Assembly: GCF_014199595.1 (NCBI RefSeq)
Contig: NZ_JACHNX010000005.1
Location: 124,001-188,000 of the forward strand
Origin: Sphingomonas yabuuchiae
GTDB lineage: Bacteria > Pseudomonadota > Alphaproteobacteria > Sphingomonadales > Sphingomonadaceae
DNA length: 64,000 nt
Direction: 5' to 3'
Part shown: piece after piece, positions 16,804 to 27,615 of the stretch
How the letters are laid out: every line of letters starts with the position of its first letter
Numbering within the stretch: the first letter of the stretch is position 1
Notes under the pieces: model-generated
The model's database searches: none
Seen by the model: the letters and a program-made list of their open reading frames with translations, nothing else
Told to the model about the DNA's origin: nothing
Made by a program: the position numbers and the translations under genes

Positions 16804-17227
16804 TCGCCGGTTGCGCCCAGCCTGACGGGCGTGATTTGTCCGACTGACTATTACCGGCGCCGTGAAGCGTTCACGGCCGTATCGGGCTTTTTACTTAATA
16901 AAAGTTAAGTCGACCGTGATCGGTTTCGTGCGTCACCGGGTTCGGGGAAATCCGGGGAAAACGTGCCCGATCGGCAGAAATCCGGCCTTTTTGGGGAACG
17001 CAGCGTTGGGGGCCTTCCCGCCAAACGACCAGCCGTTGGTCGCATAACCCCGGTTTCAGACCCGATTTCCCCGTTTCTCCCCAAAAATCCCGTTGCCTCC
17101 CGGTTCCGCTATAGGTAAACCGAAAAGCAACAGAGGGGCAGGCTCACTGTGATCCAGAAATGGTCGGAATGCGGCGATGGTCGCGTTTCGAAGCAGCGAG
17201 GCCGTGCGCGCCATGTGCGAGGTTGGC
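16804..17227. other. 424-base leader region of the mraZ cluster
   Basis: No gene seen. Contains an AT-rich segment (TTTACTTAATAAAAGTTAAG near 16890), a pair of GGGGA boxes 10 bp apart at 16944-16948 and 16954-16958, another GGGGA at 16993, and the inverse four-box array at 17068-17102. A TATAGG hexamer at 17110-17115 is a possible -10 element. This is presumably the main promoter region of the division and cell wall cluster. Confidence 0.6.
17068..17102 (-). promoter_or_regulatory. array of four MraZ-type boxes
   Basis: Read on the minus strand: CGGGA, 5 nt, CGGGA, 5 nt, GGGGA, 5 nt, GGGGA, i.e. boxes starting at 17068, 17078, 17088 and 17098 on the plus strand (TCCCC, TCCCC, TCCCG, TCCCG), an exact 10-bp period. 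MraZ of other bacteria is known to bind tandem GGG-containing pentamers separated by 5 nt upstream of its own gene, so this is a good autoregulatory operator candidate. Confidence 0.65.
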
Positions 17228-17728
17228 GTGTCCGAAAGGGGTTTGTATCAGGGTAGTGGCATTGGCCTTGTCGATGACAAGGGCCGCGTCGCCATCCCCA
17301 ATGCCCTCCGGTCCACCCTGGCTCAGAATGCGCCGCGCCCCGACGGAAAAGATGGCGGGACCATCATCATCGCTGTCCATGAAACAGAGCGCTGCCTGAT
17401 CGCGTATGACCCGGGTTATGTTGCCGTGCTGAAGAGGGAACTGGACGCGCGGACAGAGATGTCGCGCGGGCCCGACGGCCGCATCGACTATAACATCAAG
17501 CGCGACCTGGCGAATGGCGAGGCCGTGCCCTTTGACGGGTCGGGCCGTTTCATCATGCCGGGCTTCCCGCGCTTTCATGCCGGGATCACCGGCCATGCCT
17601 TTTTCTGGGGCACGTTCGACTATATCGAAATCTGGGATCCCAAGACCCTGGTCGAGACGCCGGGCCTGCCGCCCAAGATGATCTCGGCCGCGCGTTTCCA
17701 CTGCCACGAAAAGGGGATCGCGTTGTGA
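17228..17728 (+). CDS. mraZ: division and cell wall cluster regulator MraZ
   Basis: 166-aa DNA-binding protein with two AbrB-like MraZ domains. The first has the [13 protein letters not shown] signature (residues 17-29); the second has [14 protein letters not shown] in the same role. It is the first gene of the dcw cluster and in other bacteria represses or modulates it by binding direct repeats upstream. I chose the GTG at 17228, with GAGG 5 nt upstream and a family-like short lead-in; ATGs at 17177 and 17213 are alternatives. The gene is preceded by a 4-box array (17068-17102) and its stop overlaps the rsmH GTG by 4 nt. Confidence 0.85.
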   Translation: MSERGLYQGSGIGLVDDKGRVAIPNALRSTLAQNAPRPDGKDGGTIIIAVHETERCLIAYDPGYVAVLKRELDARTEMSRGPDGRIDYNIKRDLANGEAVPFDGSGRFIMPGFPRFHAGITGHAFFWGTFDYIEIWDPKTLVETPGLPPKMISAARFHCHEKGIAL

Positions 17729-18699
17729 GCACGGCCGACGCCCCGCACATCCCCGTCCTGCTCGACGAGGTCCTCGACGCGCTCGCCATCGCCCCCGGCG
17801 AGACGCATGTCGACGGCACGTTCGGCGCGGGGGGCTATACCCGCGCGATGCTGGGCCGGGGGGCGAGGGTCGTCGCCTTCGACCGGGATCCCGATGCCAT
17901 CGCCAATGGCCAGGCGCTGGTCGCCGCCGAGCCGGGGCTGACCCTGATCCACCGGGAATTTTCCAATCTGGATCAAGAACTGTCGGCCCGCGTTGATGGC
18001 GTGGTGCTGGATATCGGGGTATCCTCGATGCAACTCGACCAGGCGGAGCGCGGATTTTCCTTCCAGGGCGATGGCCCGCTCGACATGCGCATGGCGCAGG
18101 CGGGCGAGTCGGCGGCCGATTTCCTGAACACCGCCGACGAAGCGGCCATCGCCGATGTCCTCTATCATTATGGCGAGGAGCCGCGTTCGCGCCGCGTCGC
18201 CCAGGCGATCGTCGCCGCGCGTCCGCTGACCCGCACCGGTGAGCTCGCTTCCGTGGTCCGCCGGGCGCTGGGCTATCGCCCGCATGACAAGAAGGACCCG
18301 GCGACGCGGACCTTCCAGGCGATCCGCATCCATGTGAACCGCGAGCTGGACGAGCTGGCCGAGGGGCTGGCGGCGGCCGAACGCGCGTTGAAGCCGGGCG
18401 GTCGCTTGGTGGTGGTCACCTTCCACAGTCTGGAAGACCGCATGGTCAAGCGTTTCTTCCGCGAGCGCGCCGGGCAGATGCCGGGCGGATCGCGTCACCT
18501 GCCCGAACAGGCGGCGGCGCGGGCACCCAGCTTTGCCCAGGTCGGCAAGGCGGTGCGCGCGGGCGAGGCGGAACTGGCTCGCAATCCGCGCGCGCGCTCG
18601 GCGACGCTGCGTTTTGCGACGCGTACGGAATCCCCGGCCTGGTCGGCGGATAAGGGCAGGGCGCCGGGGGGCGAGTTGAGTCAGGAGTTTGGCGTATGA
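17725..18699 (+). CDS. rsmH: 16S rRNA (cytosine-1402-N4)-methyltransferase
   Basis: 324-aa SAM-dependent methyltransferase that modifies C1402 of 16S rRNA. The family opening [13 protein letters not shown] (residues 8-20), SAM-binding [14 protein letters not shown], the [11 protein letters not shown] acidic block, [22 protein letters not shown], and the late [16 protein letters not shown] are all present. GTG start overlapping mraZ by 4 nt, and its own stop overlaps the next ATG by 4 nt, so translation is coupled on both sides. The length is typical. Confidence 0.95.
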   Translation: MSTADAPHIPVLLDEVLDALAIAPGETHVDGTFGAGGYTRAMLGRGARVVAFDRDPDAIANGQALVAAEPGLTLIHREFSNLDQELSARVDGVVLDIGVSSMQLDQAERGFSFQGDGPLDMRMAQAGESAADFLNTADEAAIADVLYHYGEEPRSRRVAQAIVAARPLTRTGELASVVRRALGYRPHDKKDPATRTFQAIRIHVNRELDELAEGLAAAERALKPGGRLVVVTFHSLEDRMVKRFFRERAGQMPGGSRHLPEQAAARAPSFAQVGKAVRAGEAELARNPRARSATLRFATRTESPAWSADKGRAPGGELSQEFGV

Positions 18700-19364
18700 C
18701 GGCGGCGTATCGGTTGAAGGGGATAGGGTGGTTCGGGAGCTGCGTCGCAGTCGTCCTGGGATTCTACCTCGTCTCCTTGCAGGTGGCGGCGGAGCGCAAG
18801 AAGCTCGACGACGTCAACGGCCGCATCGCCGCTGCGCAGCGTGACATCCGCGCGCTGGAGACCGAGTTCGACACCCGGGCCAACCTGGTCCAGCTGGAAA
18901 AGTGGAATGGCGATACGCTGGCGCTGACCGCGCCGGTCGCGGGCCAGTTCGTCGGTGACGAGGCGCAGCTGGCCTCGCTCGACGTGACCCGTGGTCCGGC
19001 CGAGGGCGCGATCCAGACCGCCGCGCTGCTCGTCCCCTCGCAACCCGCGCCTGTCGTCGTCCAACCGGAAGCCGTGGCCGCCGCCGCCGCGCCTGCCGCC
19101 CCGGCCAAGCCCAACGCGCCCGCCCCCGTCGTCCGCCTCGCCAAGGTTGATCTGCCCAAGCCCCAGATCGTCCAGGCCGTGTCGGAGCATGTCGTGACGA
19201 CGAAAAAGGCCAAGCCCGCCCCGATCGCGACCGTCCGCACCGCCGCCGCCGTCGCGAAGGTCCGGCCGGAAGCCGTGGTGATGCTCGATCGCCAATTGCT
19301 GTCCGACACGACGCTGGGTGACATTCTGAAGGGCGCCAAGACCGAAGCGCGGCGGCGGCGTTGA
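18696..19364 (+). CDS. ftsL: FtsL-position division protein with long Ala/Pro tail
   Basis: 222-aa bitopic protein in the ftsL slot between rsmH and ftsI. A short cytoplasmic part is followed by one membrane helix at residues 10-29 ([20 protein letters not shown]) and a heptad-like coiled coil ([28 protein letters not shown]), which is how FtsL looks, pairing with FtsB and FtsQ in the divisome. FtsL is usually near 100 aa; here the coiled coil is followed by about 130 residues rich in Ala, Pro and Val. The FtsL call rests on position and architecture, since sequence conservation is low. ATGA overlap with rsmH and TTGA overlap with ftsI. Confidence 0.7.
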   Translation: MTAAYRLKGIGWFGSCVAVVLGFYLVSLQVAAERKKLDDVNGRIAAAQRDIRALETEFDTRANLVQLEKWNGDTLALTAPVAGQFVGDEAQLASLDVTRGPAEGAIQTAALLVPSQPAPVVVQPEAVAAAAAPAAPAKPNAPAPVVRLAKVDLPKPQIVQAVSEHVVTTKKAKPAPIATVRTAAAVAKVRPEAVVMLDRQLLSDTTLGDILKGAKTEARRRR

Positions 19365-21079
19365 GCGTTCTGGTCGCGCGTCCCGCCGGAACGCAGCGTA
19401 CCGCCGGCCAGCGCCACGCGCTGGTCGCGACGACGCATATGCGTCTGATGATGCTGATGATGCTGTTCGGTGCGGCGGTGGTCGTCGTGATCGGGCGGCT
19501 GATGTTGCTGGCGGTGTTCGCCGGACCCGCCGATGCGGCGGCACGGACCGCGACGCTGGCGGCGCGGGGCGATATCGTCGACCGCAACGGCGCGCCGCTG
19601 GCCCGCACGATCGACAGCTGGACGATCGCGGTCCATCCGAAGAAGCTGATCGGCGATCCGATGGAGATCGCCGCGCGGCTCGCCGCGCTGATGCCCGATC
19701 GCGGCGATCAGGCCTGGTTCTATGGCCAGCTGACCCGCAAGGCGAATTTCGTCTATCTGCAACGCCGCGCCAGCCCCACGCTGGTCGAGCAGGTCAACGC
19801 CATCGGCGAACCCGGCTTGGTCTTCGACCGCGAGACGCAGCGTCTGTATCCGCAATCCTCGCTCGCCGCCCATGCACTGGGTTTCCTGTCGACCGACGGG
19901 CACGGGATGAGCGGCATGGAGCGCGTGCTCGACGAGCGGCTGCTTAACCCGGCGCAGACGGGCAAGCCCGTCGCCCTGTCGATCGACACCCGCGCCCAGG
20001 CCGCGCTGGAAAGCGAACTCGGTCGGGCGATGAACACCTTCTCCGCGCGGGGCGGCGGCGGCATCATCCTGGACGTGCATACCGGCGAAGTGATCGCGAT
20101 GGTCTCGCTGCCCACCTTCAACCCCAACCGGGTCGGCATGGCGGGCACCGAGGAGCTGCGCAACATCACGACGCAGAGCGTGTTCGAGCTGGGTTCGACC
20201 TTCAAGCCGATCACCATGGCGACCGCGATGGAGAATGGCGTCGTCACCTCGATGCAGCGGCGCTTCGATGCGACCCATCCGCTGAGGGTCGGCGGCTATA
20301 CCATCCATGACGAACAGGGCGATCCGAAGCGCTGGCTGAACATGGCCGAGACGCTGATCTATTCGTCGAATATCGCCACTGCGCGCATCGCCGACGAGAT
20401 CGGGCCGCAGCGGATGCAGACCATGTTCAAGAAGCTGGGCTTCGATACCAAGCCCGATATCGAGCTTCGCGAAAAAGGACGCCCGTTGCTGCCCACCTAT
20501 TGGGCGCGCACGACGACGATGACGACCGCTTATGGTCACGGCATCGCGGTGACGCCGCTGCATCTGGCCTCGGCCTATGCGGCGCTGGTCAATGGCGGCA
20601 TCTGGCGCCCCGCGACGCTGATGAAGGTCGCGCCGGGCCATGCCGCGGCGGGTCGGCGGGTCATCAGCGAGACGACCAGCTACAAGATGCGGCAGATGCT
20701 GCGCCTGATCGTGATGCGCGGCACGGGCCGCAAGGGCGATGCACCCGGCTACCGCGTCGGCGGCAAGACCGGCACCGCCGAGGCGGCGGTCGCGGGCGGC
20801 TATGATCGGTCGCGCAACGTCGCTACCTTCGCGGCGGCCTTCCCGATGGATGCGCCGCGCTATGTGGTGCTGGCGATGCTCGACTCGCCAAAGGGGACGA
20901 AGGAGACCGGAGGGTGGAAGACCGCAGCCTGGAACGCCGCGCCCGTGGTCGGACGGACGATCACGCGGGTCGGCGCGATGCTGGGCGTGGTGCCCGATGC
21001 CACCAAGGACATCGACGAGTCGGACATCCTGCCGACCCTGTGGCAGGACCCGAAATCGCCGCCGGTGGATGGACGATGA
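19361..21079 (+). CDS. ftsI: peptidoglycan transpeptidase FtsI (PBP3)
   Basis: 572-aa class B penicillin-binding protein that crosslinks septal peptidoglycan. N-terminal membrane anchor at about residues 28-54, dimerisation domain with RGDIVDRNG (69-77), then the transpeptidase domain with the active-site SxxK (ELGSTFKPIT, S279), the SxN element in IYSSNIATARI, and the KTG triad (GGKTGTAEA, K469). The start is TTG at 19361, set by the 4-nt TTGA overlap with ftsL; rare start codons in coupled genes are not unusual. Followed by murE after 10 nt. Confidence 0.95.
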   Translation: MSVLVARPAGTQRTAGQRHALVATTHMRLMMLMMLFGAAVVVVIGRLMLLAVFAGPADAAARTATLAARGDIVDRNGAPLARTIDSWTIAVHPKKLIGDPMEIAARLAALMPDRGDQAWFYGQLTRKANFVYLQRRASPTLVEQVNAIGEPGLVFDRETQRLYPQSSLAAHALGFLSTDGHGMSGMERVLDERLLNPAQTGKPVALSIDTRAQAALESELGRAMNTFSARGGGGIILDVHTGEVIAMVSLPTFNPNRVGMAGTEELRNITTQSVFELGSTFKPITMATAMENGVVTSMQRRFDATHPLRVGGYTIHDEQGDPKRWLNMAETLIYSSNIATARIADEIGPQRMQTMFKKLGFDTKPDIELREKGRPLLPTYWARTTTMTTAYGHGIAVTPLHLASAYAALVNGGIWRPATLMKVAPGHAAAGRRVISETTSYKMRQMLRLIVMRGTGRKGDAPGYRVGGKTGTAEAAVAGGYDRSRNVATFAAAFPMDAPRYVVLAMLDSPKGTKETGGWKTAAWNAAPVVGRTITRVGAMLGVVPDATKDIDESDILPTLWQDPKSPPVDGR

Positions 21080-21089
21080 GGGGCGCGGC

Positions 21090-22532
21090 ATGAAGCTGAA
21101 CCAACTGACCACAGCCGTTCAGGGCGATATTCAGGGCGAGGGCGGCGACGCCCTCGTCTCCGGTTTCGCGATCGATCACCGCAAGGTCGCGCCGGGCACC
21201 ATTTTCGGCGCGTTCCAGGGCGCACGGGTGAATGGCGAGGACTTCATCGCCGACGCGGTGCGCAGCGGTGCGGTGGCGGTCGTCGCGCGGCCCGGCGTGA
21301 CGGTCGAGGGAGCGGTCCATATCGCCTCCGACGAACCCCGCGCGGCTTTTGCGCGGCTGGCGGCCGCATTCTTCGCGCCGTTCCCCGCGACGGCGGTGGC
21401 GGTGACCGGCACCAACGGCAAGACCTCCACAGTCGAGATGACGCGCCAGCTCTGGCGTATGGCGGGGCATCACGCCGCCTCGATCGGGACGTTGGGCGTG
21501 ACCACCGCCGACGAGCGGACCTATACCGGGCTGACCACGCCGGACGTCGTGACCTTCCTGTCCAATGTCGCAGGCCTCGCACGCGAGGGCGTGACCCATT
21601 TGGCGTTCGAGGCGTCGAGCCATGGCCTGACCCAATATCGGACCGAGGGGCTGAAGGTATCGGCGGCGGCCTTCACCAACCTGTCGCGCGATCACCTCGA
21701 CTATCATGGCGACATGGGCGCCTATCTCGCGGCGAAGATGCGGCTTTTTTCCGAAGTCCTGTCGCTCGACGGCACGGCGGTCGTGTGGGCCGACGATGTC
21801 GAGAGCGGGCGGGTCATCGATCTGGCCCGCGCGCGCGGCAACAAGCTGGTGACGGTCGGTACGCGCGGATCGACGCTGAAACTGGTCGAGCGGCATCCGA
21901 CCCTGCTGGGCCAGGGGCTGGTGATCGAGGACGAGCATGGCCAGGCGCACAAGGTGCAACTGCCGCTGATCGGCGCCTATCAGGCCGCCAATGCGCTGGT
22001 CGCGGCGGGGCTGGTGCTGGCGACCGGCGGCGATCTGACGACGACCATCGCCAACCTCTCCCGGTTGCAGCCGGTACGCGGGCGGCTGGAGCGTGCCGCC
22101 ATCGCGCGGAGCGGGGCGCCGGTCTATGTCGACTATGCCCATACCCCCGACGCGATCGAGGCGGCGATCGCCGCGCTCAAACCCCATGCGGGCGGGCGGC
22201 TGATCGTCGTGATCGGCGCGGGCGGCGACCGCGATCCGGGCAAGCGGGAGGTCATGGGGCAGGTCGCCTCGATGCATGCCGACCGGGTGATCGTGACCGA
22301 CGACAATCCCCGCACCGAAGACCCCGCCGCGATCCGCGCCCAGGTGATGCGCGGTGCGACCGGTGCGATCGAAATCGGCGACCGTCGCGAGGCCATCGCC
22401 GCCGCCATCGCCGAGGCGGGGGAGCAGGATATTGTACTGATCGCGGGCAAGGGGCATGAGCAGGGTCAGATCGTCGGCGATCTCGTCCTGCCCTTCGACG
22501 ATGTCACCGTCGCGCGGGAGTGTGCGGCATGA
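21090..22532 (+). CDS. murE: UDP-N-acetylmuramoyl-L-alanyl-D-glutamate--2,6-diaminopimelate ligase
   Basis: 480-aa Mur ligase adding meso-diaminopimelate to UDP-MurNAc-dipeptide. The ATP-binding GTNGKTSTVEM (residues 109-119), the carbamylated-lysine region, and the substrate-selecting DNPRTEDP motif, whose DNPR form marks the meso-DAP-specific enzymes of Gram-negatives, are present. ATG at 21090, shortly after GGGGCGCGGC. The stop overlaps the ATG of a 43-aa ORF by 4 nt rather than the murF ATG. Confidence 0.96.
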   Translation: MKLNQLTTAVQGDIQGEGGDALVSGFAIDHRKVAPGTIFGAFQGARVNGEDFIADAVRSGAVAVVARPGVTVEGAVHIASDEPRAAFARLAAAFFAPFPATAVAVTGTNGKTSTVEMTRQLWRMAGHHAASIGTLGVTTADERTYTGLTTPDVVTFLSNVAGLAREGVTHLAFEASSHGLTQYRTEGLKVSAAAFTNLSRDHLDYHGDMGAYLAAKMRLFSEVLSLDGTAVVWADDVESGRVIDLARARGNKLVTVGTRGSTLKLVERHPTLLGQGLVIEDEHGQAHKVQLPLIGAYQAANALVAAGLVLATGGDLTTTIANLSRLQPVRGRLERAAIARSGAPVYVDYAHTPDAIEAAIAALKPHAGGRLIVVIGAGGDRDPGKREVMGQVASMHADRVIVTDDNPRTEDPAAIRAQVMRGATGAIEIGDRREAIAAAIAEAGEQDIVLIAGKGHEQGQIVGDLVLPFDDVTVARECAA

Positions 22533-22660
22533 CGGCGCAGTCTCCTACCAAGACGCCCCCGGTGGACAAGGCCGATGCCGCACAGCCGGACGCGCCCGCA
22601 CGGGTACGGCCCAAGCTGTCGCTGCATTATGGGGCCAAGACGGCCGAGGAACGCAAATGA
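22529..22660 (+). CDS. 43-aa ORF between murE and murF
   Basis: Short gene read directly: MTAQSPTKTPPVDKADAAQP, then a basic-acidic end with LSLHYGAKTAEERK. It starts in an ATGA overlap with the murE stop and ends in an ATGA overlap with the murF start, so it is translationally coupled on both sides; this is unlikely to be chance. The product is hydrophilic, rich in Pro/Ala/Lys, with no signal peptide or membrane helix, and I do not recognise it. It may be a genuine small protein or a device to keep ribosomes moving between murE and murF. Confidence 0.6.
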   Translation: MTAQSPTKTPPVDKADAAQPDAPARVRPKLSLHYGAKTAEERK

Positions 22661-24030
22661 GCTTGTGGACCGCGCAGGAGATCGCGGCGGCGACCGGCGG
22701 AACGGCCTCCGCCGACTTCGCCGTTTCGGGCGTGGCCTTCGACAGCCGGGAGGTCGGCCCCGGCGACCTGTTCGTCGCCATGTCGGGCGAGGCGACCGAT
22801 GGTCATCGCTTCCTCGATCAGGCGTTCGGGCAGGGGGCAGCGGGGGCTCTGGTCGGCAACCCGACCGACCATCCGCATGTCCGGGTCGCCGACAGCTTCC
22901 ATGCACTGGAGGATCTGGGCCGGGCATCCCGTGCCCGTACGCAGGCGACGATCATCGGCGTCACCGGTTCGGTCGGCAAGACCAGCGCCAAGGAGGCGCT
23001 CTATGCCGCGCTCGAACGGGGCTGGCGCGGCGCGGTGCACCGTTCGGTCAAGAGCTACAACAACCATACCGGCGTGCCGCTGAGCCTTGCGCGGATGCCG
23101 CGCGATGTTCGCGCGGGCGTGTTCGAGATGGGGATGAACCATGCGGGCGAACTGTCCGCGCTGACCGCGATGGTGCGCCCGCACATTGCGATCGTCACCG
23201 CCATCGCGCCCGCGCATACCGAATTCTTCCCCGACGAATCCGCCATCGCCGACGCCAAGGGCGAGATTTTCCAGGGCCTCCAACCCGGCGGTACGGCGAT
23301 CATCCCTTATGACAGTCCGCACCGCGACCGACTGATCGCCGCCGCCAAGCCCTATGCCGACCGCATCGTGACCTTCGGCTTCCATCCCGCCGCCGATATC
23401 CGCGCGGTCGAGGCGATGCGCGGCGCGACCGGGGGCAGCTTCGTGACCGCCAAGCTGGGCGACAAGGAGCTGAACTTCACTTTGTCCCAGCCGGGGCGGC
23501 ATTGGGTGTCCAATGCACTGGCAGTCCTCGCCGCCGTCGATGCGGCGGGTGGCGATCTCGGGTTGGCGGGCCTCGCGCTGGCCGAACTGGGTGGCCTGGC
23601 AGGGCGGGGCGCGCGGTTCCGCACGGCGAATGGCGCGCTGGTCATCGACGAGAGCTATAACGCCAACCCCGCCTCGATGCGCGCGACGCTGGCCGTATTG
23701 GCCGAGGAGCCGGGGCGGCATGTCGCGGTGCTGGGCGAGATGCGCGAACTTGGCGAGGATTCGGCCGATTATCACGCCGCGCTGGCCGAGCCGATCATTG
23801 CCGCCCGCGTCGAACGGGCGCTGCTGGTCGGCGAATCGATGGCGCCGCTGGCCGCCGCGCTTGAGGGGCGGGTCGATTTCGTCCATGTGCCGGATGCGAA
23901 GGCCGCGCGCGAGGCGCTGGCCGATATCATCGCACCCGATGACGTGGTGCTGATCAAGGGGTCGAACGGCGTCGGGCTGTCGCGTGTCGTGGCGGCCCTG
24001 CGCGGCGATACCCCAACGGGCGGGGCGTGA
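22657..24030 (+). CDS. murF: UDP-N-acetylmuramoyl-tripeptide--D-alanyl-D-alanine ligase
   Basis: 457-aa Mur ligase adding D-Ala-D-Ala to the UDP-MurNAc-tripeptide. ATP-binding GVTGSVGKTSAKEALYA (residues 104-120), the SYNNHTGVPLSLARMP block, GMNHAGELSALT, and the late IDESYNANPASMRATL signature are diagnostic. The ATG is in a 4-nt overlap with the 43-aa ORF. The mraY ATG follows after 5 nt. Length is normal. Confidence 0.96.
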   Translation: MSLWTAQEIAAATGGTASADFAVSGVAFDSREVGPGDLFVAMSGEATDGHRFLDQAFGQGAAGALVGNPTDHPHVRVADSFHALEDLGRASRARTQATIIGVTGSVGKTSAKEALYAALERGWRGAVHRSVKSYNNHTGVPLSLARMPRDVRAGVFEMGMNHAGELSALTAMVRPHIAIVTAIAPAHTEFFPDESAIADAKGEIFQGLQPGGTAIIPYDSPHRDRLIAAAKPYADRIVTFGFHPAADIRAVEAMRGATGGSFVTAKLGDKELNFTLSQPGRHWVSNALAVLAAVDAAGGDLGLAGLALAELGGLAGRGARFRTANGALVIDESYNANPASMRATLAVLAEEPGRHVAVLGEMRELGEDSADYHAALAEPIIAARVERALLVGESMAPLAAALEGRVDFVHVPDAKAAREALADIIAPDDVVLIKGSNGVGLSRVVAALRGDTPTGGA

Positions 24031-24035
24031 GTTAG

Positions 24036-25102
<1,067 letters not shown>

Positions 25103-25106
<4 letters not shown>

Positions 25107-26389
25107 TCGTTTCGCGCGACTGGGCGGGAAAACGTTACGCGGTGCTGGGGCTCGCACGCTCCGGCGCCGCGACCGTTTCGGCGTTGCTGGCGGGCGGGGC
25201 AAGCGTGGTGGCATGGGACAGCGATCCCGCCAAGCGCGAGGCCTTTGCCGCGCATGACCGGCTGAGCATCGCGCCGCTCGACGACCTGTCGGGATTCGAC
25301 GCGCTGGTCGTGTCGCCGGGCGTGCCACTCAACACCCATCCGCTGGCGGCCGCCGCGCGAGCGGCGGGGGTGCCGGTCATCAGCGACATCGAACTGTTCG
25401 CTCAAGCGCGCAAAGACCTGCCTTCGCACAAGGTCGTCGGCATCACCGGTACCAATGGCAAGTCGACCACCACCGCGCTGGTCCACCACATCCTGAAGAC
25501 GGCGGGCGTGCCGACCCTGATGGGCGGCAATATCGGCCTGCCGATCCTGGGGCAGGAACCACTGCCTGAGGGCGGGGTCTATGTGCTGGAGCTATCCAGC
25601 TATCAGATCGACCTGACGCAGAGCCTGGACTGCGACGTCGCGGTACTGCTGAACATCACGCCCGATCATCTCGACCGTTATGACGGCTTTGCGGGCTATG
25701 CTGCGTCCAAGGCACGGCTGTTTGCGATGCAGTCCGCTGGGCATGTCGCGGTCGTCGGCACGGGCGATGAGGCCTCGGCCCATATCGCGCAAGGGCTCGC
25801 CGGGAGGACCGACGATCTCGTCACCATCGCCGCCAGCGGGATCGACCAGAGCCGCTGGCCCGCGCTGCAAGGTCCTCACAATGCGCAGAACGCCCAGGCC
25901 GCCATCGCCGTGGCGCGAGCGCTGGGCATAGCCGAGGATGTGATCGAAGCGGGGCTGCGTACCTATGCCAGCCTGCCGCACCGGATGCAGCATGTCGCGA
26001 CCCGGAACGGCGTGGCCTTCGTCAACGACTCCAAGGCGACCAACCCGGAGTCGACCGCCCCCGCACTGGCGGCCTTCTCCCGGGTCCACTGGATCGTCGG
26101 CGGCAAGCGCAAGGGCGACGACCTCGACGCCTGCACGCCGCATCTTGGTCATGTCGTCGCGGCCTATACAATCGGCGAGGCCGCGCCGCTGTTCTTCGAC
26201 TTGTTGAAGGACAAGGTGCCTGTGGTCGACCAGTCCGGCACGCTGGAGGCGGCCGTCGCCCATGCCGCCGCTGCCGCGCAGCCCGGCGATACGGTCCTGC
26301 TGTCCCCAGCCTGCGCCAGCTTCGACCAGTTTCGCGATTACGAAGCGCGGGGCGATGCGTTCCGCGCCACCGTGGAGGCGCTGGCATGA
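25103..26389 (+). CDS. murD: UDP-N-acetylmuramoylalanine--D-glutamate ligase
   Basis: 428-aa Mur ligase that adds D-glutamate. N-terminal Rossmann-like [17 protein letters not shown] (residues 15-31), ATP-binding [17 protein letters not shown] (residues 113-129), [20 protein letters not shown], and the late [12 protein letters not shown] and [12 protein letters not shown] motifs. ATGA overlaps at both ends bind it to mraY and ftsW. No unusual features. Confidence 0.96.
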
Positions 26390-27615
26390 GTGATCGCGCA
26401 CCCAAGACCCCGCGCCCCGGCCTGATCGGGTCGATGAAGGGCCGTGGCGGTCGCGGCGATCGCTCGCCGCTCGGCACCTGGTTCTGGGACATCGACCGGG
26501 TGCTGTTGCTGCTTACTCTGTTCCTGATCGCGATCGGGCTGATCGCGGTTGCCGCCGCCAGTCCGGCGACCGCGATGCGCTATTCCGGCGAGCACCGGAA
26601 GTTCGCGCCGCTTTATTATTTCTGGCGACAGGTGATGTGGGTCGGCGTCTCGCTGCCCGTGTTGTTCGTCGTCTCGATGCTGCCCGTCGTCACCGCGCGG
26701 CGCATGGCGGTGCTCGGGACGGGGATCCTGATCGCGATCCTGGCGGTCACGCCCTTTATCGGGGTGGAGATCAACGGCGCGCGGCGCTGGATCGGCTTTG
26801 GCTTTGCCCAGTTCCAGCCGTCCGAATTCCTGAAGCCGATGTTCGTGGTGACGACCGCCTGGCTCCTGTCGCTCAAGGCCCGGGAGCGTGACCTGCCCGC
26901 GACTCTGATTACCATGGGGCTGACCGGGCTGGTTGCGGGGCTGCTGATGATGCAGCCGGACTTCGGCCAGACCATCGTCTTCTGCGTGATCTGGGCGGCG
27001 TTGCTGATGATCTCCGGCACCCCGATGCGGATCATGCTGGGGCTCGCCGCCATGGTGCCGGTAGGGCTGACGGCGGCCTATATGTTCTACAGTGTGGCGC
27101 GGAACCGCATCAACGCGTTCCTCTTTCCCGATGTCGACGGCGAGGGCGCGGCCGACCACTTCCAGGTCAATGCCGCCCACAACACCCTGACCGCAGGGGG
27201 CTGGACCGGGACCGGGCCGGGCGGGGGCACCGCCAAGTTCGGGCTGCCGGAGGCGCATACCGATTATATCTTCTCGGTGATCGGCGAGGAATTCGGACTG
27301 ATCGCCTGTTCGATCATCGCGCTGGTCTTCCTGGCGATCGTGGTGCGCGTGTTCGTGAAGCTGCTTGACGAACAGGACGAGTTCAAGCTCTACGCCGCCT
27401 CCGGGCTGGCGGTGCAGTTCGGCGCGCAGGCGCTGATTTCGATGGCGGTGAACACGGGCCTTGCCCCGTCCAAGGGGATGACCCTGCCGTTCATCAGCTA
27501 TGGCGGCTCGTCGATGATCGCGCTGTCGATCGGGATGGGGTTGTTGCTGGCATTCACCCGGCGCAATCCGTTCCTGACGCGCAGCCCCTATGTAGTCAGG
27601 TGGAGCGGGCAATGA
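26386..27615 (+). CDS. ftsW: lipid II polymerising glycosyltransferase FtsW (SEDS family)
   Basis: 409-aa SEDS protein with about ten membrane helices, the septal peptidoglycan glycosyltransferase that works with FtsI. A cytoplasmic, Arg/Gly-rich start (residues 1-32) leads to the first helix. Landmarks are NGARRWIGFGFAQFQPSEFLK, QPDFGQTIVF, EAHTDYIFSVIGEEFG and the late LPFISYGGSS. The DFGQ Asp is the family catalytic residue. ATGA overlaps with murD and murG. Confidence 0.95.
   Translation: MSDRAPKTPRPGLIGSMKGRGGRGDRSPLGTWFWDIDRVLLLLTLFLIAIGLIAVAAASPATAMRYSGEHRKFAPLYYFWRQVMWVGVSLPVLFVVSMLPVVTARRMAVLGTGILIAILAVTPFIGVEINGARRWIGFGFAQFQPSEFLKPMFVVTTAWLLSLKARERDLPATLITMGLTGLVAGLLMMQPDFGQTIVFCVIWAALLMISGTPMRIMLGLAAMVPVGLTAAYMFYSVARNRINAFLFPDVDGEGAADHFQVNAAHNTLTAGGWTGTGPGGGTAKFGLPEAHTDYIFSVIGEEFGLIACSIIALVFLAIVVRVFVKLLDEQDEFKLYAASGLAVQFGAQALISMAVNTGLAPSKGMTLPFISYGGSSMIALSIGMGLLLAFTRRNPFLTRSPYVVRWSGQ

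Noticed and set aside
17177-17227. Longer mraZ N-terminus from ATG 17177 or 17213
   Set aside because: Would add 5 or 17 residues ahead of the family start; the GTG at 17228 has the best ribosome-binding site.
18764-21112. Long antisense open frame of 782 codons opposite ftsL and ftsI
   Set aside because: High GC leaves few stops in the antisense frame; composition is His/Arg/Gln-rich with no recognisable domain, and the plus-strand genes are certain.
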